Origin: an uncultured Marivita sp.
GTDB lineage: Bacteria; Pseudomonadota; Alphaproteobacteria; Rhodobacterales; Rhodobacteraceae
Direction: 5' to 3'
Length of the DNA: 55,752 nucleotides
Assembly (NCBI GenBank): GCA_947503115.1
Contig: CANNCS010000011.1
Span: 1 to 55,752, forward strand
Below the pieces are notes generated by a model. The model searched no databases and had not been told where the DNA came from. It saw only the letters and a list, made by a program, of their open reading frames with translations. Numbering within the stretch: the first letter of the stretch is position 1; the number at the start of each line of letters is the position of its first letter. This document shows, piece after piece, positions 52,200 to 55,752 of the stretch. Both the position numbers and the translations under genes were made by a program.

Positions 52200-52227
52200 G
52201 CACCTCCTGCCGGATAGCAGGAGGTGC
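52200..52227 (+). promoter_or_regulatory. perfect hairpin sequestering the hemerythrin Shine-Dalgarno
   Basis: GCACCTCCTGC (52200-52210) and GCAGGAGGTGC (52217-52227) form an uninterrupted 11-bp stem with a 6-base loop. The AGGAGG ribosome binding site (52219-52224) lies wholly inside the 3' arm, and the ATG follows at 52230. The anti-SD CCTCCT is supplied by the 5' arm. There is no T-run, so a terminator is unlikely; translational control is the natural reading. Confidence 0.75.
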
Positions 52228-52229
52228 CC

Positions 52230-52781
52230 ATGAACGATACACTGACACTCGATACCCGAGACGGCCTGCCGGACGCACTGCGGGCGCTCTTGCACGACTT
52301 CCCGCGCGATGCATGGCCCGCGCATGACAATTTCGCAGGGTTGGTGGCGTTCTGGCTGGATCGACACCTAATGTTTCGTCGATTGATGACCGCACTCATC
52401 GACGATGCCGAACACGCAGTCGACCACAAGATCGACGCACAGACTCACGCCGCGAAATTGTCGCGCTACGGCTCGATGCTGTTGCAGAACCTGCATGGAC
52501 ACCACCAGATCGAGGACCATCATTACTTTCCGGTTCTGGCTACGCGAGAACCGATCTTGAACAAGGGTTTTGAGCTGCTGGATTCGGATCACCACGCGAT
52601 GGATGGGTTGCTCAATCGCTTTGCCGACGGAGCCAACGCGGTGATCCAGGGGCAGATGGAGGCCGGAGCGTTTCGCACGGATTTGCTAAGTTTTCAGGCG
52701 ATGCTGAACCGGCACCTGATCGACGAAGAGGAATTGGTCGTACCGGTGATTCTCAAACACGGGCCCGGTGGGCTGGGCTGA
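52230..52781 (+). CDS. hemerythrin HHE domain protein
   Basis: 183 residues from the ATG at 52230, five bases after AGGAGG; an in-frame GTG at 52224 overlaps the SD and is rejected. The HHE domain supplies histidines and acids in WLDRHLMFRRL, HGHHQIEDHHYFP, LDSDHHAMDGLL and HLIDEEELVVP, enough for a di-iron site. Proteins of this type bind O2 or NO or take part in iron and redox stress. It follows UspA and has its ribosome binding site in a hairpin. Confidence 0.9.
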   Translation: MNDTLTLDTRDGLPDALRALLHDFPRDAWPAHDNFAGLVAFWLDRHLMFRRLMTALIDDAEHAVDHKIDAQTHAAKLSRYGSMLLQNLHGHHQIEDHHYFPVLATREPILNKGFELLDSDHHAMDGLLNRFADGANAVIQGQMEAGAFRTDLLSFQAMLNRHLIDEEELVVPVILKHGPGGLG

Positions 52782-52843
52782 CGGGTTTACTTGGTCGCCC
52801 GGGCCATGGCAGATGTGCCGCCAGACCAAAACGGAGCCCGCGC

Positions 52844-53836
52844 ATGGACATTGACGAACTGGCCACCCGCATCCTTGGCGGGGAACGCCGTGCGCTTGCC
52901 CGCGCGATCACCCTTGTGGAAAGCGGTCGCGCTGATCACCGGAGTGATGCACTGAACCTGTTTGACAGGCTTAAGGGCCACGGCCGCGAAGCATTGCGTA
53001 TCGGTCTGTCCGGTACGCCCGGTGTGGGCAAATCCACCTTTATCGAAACCTTCGGGATGATGCTGACGGCGCAGGGGCTCAAAGTCGGTGTGCTGGCAGT
53101 GGATCCAAGTTCGACACGTTCGGGCGGCTCGATTCTTGGCGATAAAACCCGGATGGAACGTCTGTCGCGCGATCCAAACGCTTTTATCCGCCCGTCGCCC
53201 TCGCAATCGCATTTGGGTGGCGTGGCCCGCCGCACACGCGAGGCGATCGACCTGTGTGAGGCGGCTGGCTTTGACGTTGTGCTGATCGAAACCGTCGGGG
53301 TGGGGCAGTCCGAAACCGTGGTGGCAGAAATGTCTGACCTGTTCCTGTTGCTGCTGGCCCCGGCAGGGGGCGACGAATTGCAGGGTGTCAAACGCGGGAT
53401 CATGGAGATGGCGGACATCATCCTTGTAAACAAAGCGGATGGTGACCTTAAGGCTACGGCAACGCGCACCTGTGCCGACTATGCCGGGGCACTGCGCCTA
53501 ATGCGCAAACGCCCGCAGGATCCGCAGGGCTTTCCCAAGGCCATGACGGTCTCGGCGTTGGAGGATATGGGGCTGACCAAAGCGTGGGAAGAAATGCAGA
53601 GCCTCACTCAATGGCGGCGGGACCACGGCCATTTTGCAGCCCGACGCGCTGCACAGGCGCGATTCTGGTTTGAGGCCGAACTGAAGCAATCCTTGTTGGC
53701 GCGGTTGGAGCGGGAGCCCATGAAGGGCCTTGTTCAGGCGCTGGGACATGCAGTGGAAGACGGAATAAAGACCCCCAGTCAGGCAGCGGTCGAGGTACTG
53801 GCCCAGATCGAAGGGCGGACATCTCAGTTAGCATAG
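52844..53836 (+). CDS. meaB: methylmalonyl-CoA mutase-associated GTPase MeaB
   Basis: 330 residues. G1 is GTPGVGKST (57-65), the Mg-binding DPSSTRSGGSILGDKTRM follows (switch region), G3 is ETVGVGQSE and G4 is NKAD. MeaB/ArgK loads and protects adenosylcobalamin in methylmalonyl-CoA mutase. The mutase is not in the window. With nrdJ it is the second B12-linked gene here, implying the cell makes or takes up B12. Confidence 0.95.
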   Translation: MDIDELATRILGGERRALARAITLVESGRADHRSDALNLFDRLKGHGREALRIGLSGTPGVGKSTFIETFGMMLTAQGLKVGVLAVDPSSTRSGGSILGDKTRMERLSRDPNAFIRPSPSQSHLGGVARRTREAIDLCEAAGFDVVLIETVGVGQSETVVAEMSDLFLLLLAPAGGDELQGVKRGIMEMADIILVNKADGDLKATATRTCADYAGALRLMRKRPQDPQGFPKAMTVSALEDMGLTKAWEEMQSLTQWRRDHGHFAARRAAQARFWFEAELKQSLLARLEREPMKGLVQALGHAVEDGIKTPSQAAVEVLAQIEGRTSQLA

Positions 53837-53894
53837 CCGGCGCGCGCGTCGGGGGCGCACGAGTATGAGGCTTTGTGCTTATTGCTCCTCAAAG

Positions 53895-53962
53895 CAGTCT
53901 GGCGGCTCTGCCCCCGTCGCCGCAAGTGGCGTCTCTCCCGAGGTACTTGAGAAACAGAGAAA
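53895..53962 (+). repeat. dispersed intergenic repeat, copy D
   Basis: First hairpin region GGCGGCTCTGCCCCC (imperfect), second hairpin CGCCGC-AA-GTGGCG with a G-T wobble, then the tail CCCGAGGTACTTGAGAAACA with GAGAAA. It lies 58 bp after the meaB stop. Confidence 0.7.
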
Positions 53963-54078
53963 CGGATGGCGTGGTCTACCCCCTGAACATCTTGGAAAGG
54001 GGCTTTTCCGTTTGCGGTCATCGTCGCCCCTGCCTGTGCCGCGGTTGCAGAAGGCGCGAGTCGGGTCAAATTGTATTT

Positions 54079-54141
54079 CTTCTCTGTTTGAAAAATTCCT
54101 TGGGGGAATGCCACGTTTGCGCGGCAGGGGGGCAAAGCCCC
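54079..54141 (-). repeat. dispersed intergenic repeat, copy E (reverse orientation)
   Basis: Reads on the minus strand as first hairpin GGGG-CTTTG-CCCC, second hairpin TGCCGCG-CAAA-CGTGGCA with one G-T wobble, then the tail AAGGAATTTTTCAAACAGAG with AAG. It points back toward copy D, so the pair forms a larger inverted arrangement. Confidence 0.7.
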
Positions 54142-54343
54142 TAACCTGTCGGACCGCAGGCCGCGGTTCGACATAAAAAACCCGAACTTCGGGCGGACTC
54201 TCGGTTTTCCGGCTGGGCCCCACTTGACGCCTTTCCCGCATCCCTCTAAGGACAGCCAACGAGATTCCGGGCGCTGCCAGTCGGCGCCCTTTGATATTGG
54301 TAGAAGAGCCGTCTTCTGCCTCTGATAGAACGAGGATGAACCC

Positions 54344-54634
54344 ATGTCGCGTGTTTGCGAACTGACCGGTAAAGGCCCGATGACTGGCAACAATGTCAGC
54401 CATGCCAACAACAAGACACGTCGGCGTTTCCTGCCGAACCTGAACGACGTGACGCTGCAGTCCGAAACTCTGGGCCGTGGCATCAAGATGCGCATCTCTG
54501 CGCACGCGCTGCGCAGCGTCGATCACCGCGGTGGTCTCGACAAGTTTCTGGCGAAAGCCAAGGACACAGAACTGTCGTCCAATGCGCTGAAGGTCAAGAA
54601 AGAGATCGCCAAGGCACAAGCTGCTCAGGCCTGA
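54344..54634 (+). CDS. rpmB: 50S ribosomal protein L28
   Basis: 96 residues. [22 protein letters not shown] and [11 protein letters not shown] are the conserved opening, followed by [14 protein letters not shown]. It lacks the zinc-binding cysteine pairs of some L28 proteins. It is monocistronic with a strong terminator. Confidence 0.97.
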   Translation: MSRVCELTGKGPMTGNNVSHANNKTRRRFLPNLNDVTLQSETLGRGIKMRISAHALRSVDHRGGLDKFLAKAKDTELSSNALKVKKEIAKAQAAQA

Positions 54635-54656
54635 TCTTTTTCGGTCTAATGTTTAA

Positions 54657-54696
54657 ACAGCCCCGCTCGGTTTATCCGAGCGGGGCTGTTTCCTTT
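54657..54696 (+). terminator. intrinsic terminator of rpmB
   Basis: ACAGCCCCGCTCGG and CCGAGCGGGGCTGT form a perfect 14-bp stem with a 5-base loop, followed by TTTCCTTTT. It is the strongest terminator-like structure in the window. Confidence 0.92.
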
Positions 54697-54737
54697 TGTC
54701 GCCTTGTGAGTGCGTTTTGCGCCCTTATCTAGGCGTC

Positions 54738-55088
54738 ATGAGGCTTTTGCTCCGGCATATCACCGTTTTGACACTGGCGCTTTTTATCGGCGTCACGAGT
54801 GTGCAACTCGCATCTGCGCGCGGGCAATCACCGGCCGTCGGCACGATGGAGATCTGCACCGGTACAGGACCGATCCACATTCTTGTGGACGAGAATGGCC
54901 AACCGACGGGTGGTATAATGATCTGCCCGGACTACGCGATGGCATTTTTTGCCGATGTTTCGGTTGGCGCGCCTGACCTGCATCCGGTGCCTTTGTGGCA
55001 GAGCATGTGGATTTCGCGCACAGCTGTGGCGGCCGTCAGCGTGCCTTCAATTGCGGCTCAAGCGCGGGGGCCGCCTCGTTTCGTTTGA
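54738..55088 (+). CDS. small exported protein upstream of the copper chaperone (DUF2946-like)
   Basis: 116 residues from the ATG at 54738. A hydrophobic N-terminal segment (about 3-26, ending LASA-RG) is a signal peptide or anchor. The mature part has MEICTGTGPIHILVDENGQPTGG and MICPDYAM; the paired ICTG...ICPD cysteines resemble DUF2946 proteins, often encoded near copper genes. A second hydrophobic stretch lies at about 95-108. It precedes the PCu(A)C gene by 39 bp and probably shares its operon. Confidence 0.65.
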   Translation: MRLLLRHITVLTLALFIGVTSVQLASARGQSPAVGTMEICTGTGPIHILVDENGQPTGGIMICPDYAMAFFADVSVGAPDLHPVPLWQSMWISRTAVAAVSVPSIAAQARGPPRFV

Positions 55089-55127
55089 ACTCCACATACA
55101 TCTGAATTCAAACGAAAGAACCAAGTC

Positions 55128-55616
55128 ATGTTGAAAACAACACTCCTTGCCGGGGCTGCTGCCCTTGGCTTTGTCCTGCCCGCCTTTGCCGAAATCACGG
55201 TCGAAGACGCTTATGCGCGGTCGGCGTCGCCGATGGCGAAATCCGGCGCTGCGTTCATGCTGATCCACAATTCCGGCGAGACGGCAGACCGTCTGATCGG
55301 CGCGAGCAGCGATGCCGCGGCCCGCACTGAGCTGCACACGCATCTCGACGATGGGAATGGCGTCATGCGGATGGTGCATGTCGAAGAGGGTTTCGAGCTT
55401 CCTGCCGATGGCATGATCTCCATGAAGCGCGGGGGCAAACACGTCATGCTCATGGGTTTGAACGGCCCGATGGCGGCGGGCGAAACCGTGACTATCACCC
55501 TGACTTTTAGACAAGCCGGTGATGTCGTGGTCGAGGTTCCAGTTGATCTGGAGCGACAGGATCACAGTAGCATGCAGCATGGCAACGGCACGATGATGCA
55601 AGGCTCGGACGGCTGA
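55128..55616 (+). CDS. periplasmic copper chaperone PCu(A)C
   Basis: 162 residues with a signal peptide of about 21 residues (AFA-EI). The copper site motif is present: H in ELHTH, M in VMRMVHV, and HVML in GGKHVMLMGL, matching the HxnMx21-22HxM pattern. The protein delivers Cu(I) to the CuA centre of cytochrome oxidase. A His/Met-rich tail (QDHSSMQHGNGTMMQGSDG) adds possible metal ligands beyond the core. The upstream small exported protein is its likely partner. Confidence 0.92.
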   Translation: MLKTTLLAGAAALGFVLPAFAEITVEDAYARSASPMAKSGAAFMLIHNSGETADRLIGASSDAAARTELHTHLDDGNGVMRMVHVEEGFELPADGMISMKRGGKHVMLMGLNGPMAAGETVTITLTFRQAGDVVVEVPVDLERQDHSSMQHGNGTMMQGSDG

Positions 55617-55620
55617 TCCA

Positions 55621-55752
55621 CTAGCTCAGCAGGCGGTCCACCCAGGTGGGGACCGTCTTGCTGGCCGGTCCTGTAATACCAAAGGGGCTGGCTTCTGACT
55701 CATTAGGGATTTCTGAGGTTCCCAGCTCGCCCGCGCTCTGATTCCATGGCCG
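55621..55752 (-). CDS. partial open frame running off the right end
   Basis: Forty-three codons open from the window edge to a TAG at 55623-55621, ending SKTVPTWVDRLLS. The first part (RPWNQSAGELGTSEIPNESE and ASPFG) lies in the terminal repeat; the last ~16 residues are unique. It may be the true C-terminus of a gene, or chance reading through a repeat that interrupts one. At the left end the same repeat frame continues to a different tail. No family was recognised. Confidence 0.35.
   Translation of the reverse strand, partial: RPWNQSAGELGTSEIPNESEASPFGITGPASKTVPTWVDRLLS
55671..55752. repeat. terminal inverted repeat, right copy
   Basis: Bases 55676-55750 are the exact reverse complement of 1-75, with one mismatch at 55675 and four more matching bases (55671-55674). 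Two extra bases at 55751-55752 continue past the left copy's end. The exact block here from the edge is 77 bases, a length that would fit assembly ending at a k-mer-sized overlap in a repeat (inference). Confidence 0.85.

Larger units (their letters stand above)
53837..54343. other. intergenic region between meaB and rpmB with two repeat copies
   Basis: About 500 bases without a supported gene. It contains two copies of the dispersed repeat in opposite orientation (53895-53962 forward, 54079-54141 reverse), a small CCCGAA-C-TTCGGG hairpin at 54181-54193 and a weak promoter-like TTGACG (54224-54229) with TAAGGA (54247-54252) before rpmB. Confidence 0.6.

Noticed and set aside
52200-52227. Reading the hemerythrin hairpin as the uspA terminator
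   Set aside because: No T-tract follows and the ribosome binding site and start codon follow at once, so termination there would leave the next gene without a leader.
1-55752. tRNA genes, rRNA genes or CRISPR arrays
   Set aside because: No cloverleaf with a conserved T-loop GTTCGA region, no rRNA-like sequence and no regularly spaced repeats were found by eye; a covariance search would be needed for certainty.

Overview
The window looks like chromosomal DNA of a marine-type Rhodobacteraceae (Roseobacter-group alphaproteobacterium). This rests on high GC, an alphaproteobacterial gene repertoire (DUF1013/TrcR, COQ9 beside rpsU, DUF1489, a class I lysyl-tRNA synthetase, a class II B12-dependent ribonucleotide reductase, the ihfB-lapA-trpF block, the pyrD-DUF952 pair) and a dispersed GC-rich intergenic repeat of the kind I associate with this family. 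No rRNA, tRNA, CRISPR array, prophage or complete insertion sequence was seen. Both ends of the window carry the same ~80-bp sequence in inverted orientation, and each cuts into an open frame, so the window is probably a contig bounded by a multicopy repeat.

Layout. 1-5.6 kb: a truncated small gene, a small lipoprotein, a membrane-anchored AraC regulator, an ABC1/UbiB-like kinase, a YghU-type GST, DUF1489 and a cold-shock protein. 5.6-16 kb: nrdJ behind a cluster of DnaA-box-like sites, an FAH-family hydrolase, ihfB-lapA-trpF, pyrD-DUF952 (convergent), a secreted 5'-nucleotidase, an SRAP protein and a GlcD-type flavin dehydrogenase. 16-29 kb: a mostly catabolic stretch with an acyl-CoA synthetase, an amidase overlapping an ArsR regulator with the SqrR/BigR cysteine pair, an enolase-superfamily enzyme, a zinc alcohol dehydrogenase, a TetA-like MFS pump, pcaD, and a tightly overlapping operon (HAD dehalogenase, alpha/beta hydrolase, PLP dehydratase, EEP hydrolase).

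29-41 kb: housekeeping genes. These are rpsU, a membrane-protein gene broken by one in-frame amber codon, COQ9, RNase T2, TrcR, a rhodanese, the dnaX-(membrane protein)-ebfC-recR cluster, a HTH/periplasmic-binding-domain regulator opposite a TrmO-like gene, a fatty acid desaturase and rplM-rpsI. 41-50 kb: GNAT, a MocR regulator divergent from a DUF1127 gene with shared operator-like repeats, dacB, nadD, an enoyl-CoA hydratase, a thioesterase, TerB-like and lysS. 50-55.7 kb: an orphan ParA-family ATPase with an unknown partner gene, twin 21-bp-phased palindromes, a UspA plus hemerythrin pair in which the hemerythrin Shine-Dalgarno is buried in a perfect 11-bp hairpin, meaB, rpmB, and a copper-chaperone pair.

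The least-explained material is regulatory rather than a new enzyme system: the hairpin over the hemerythrin ribosome binding site, the palindromes between the ParA operon and the stress pair, the DnaA boxes before nrdJ, the MocR/DUF1127 operator array, and five copies of a two-hairpin intergenic repeat whose second stem is conserved in shape more than in sequence. All functional calls come from reading motifs and family resemblance by eye; no database search was run.
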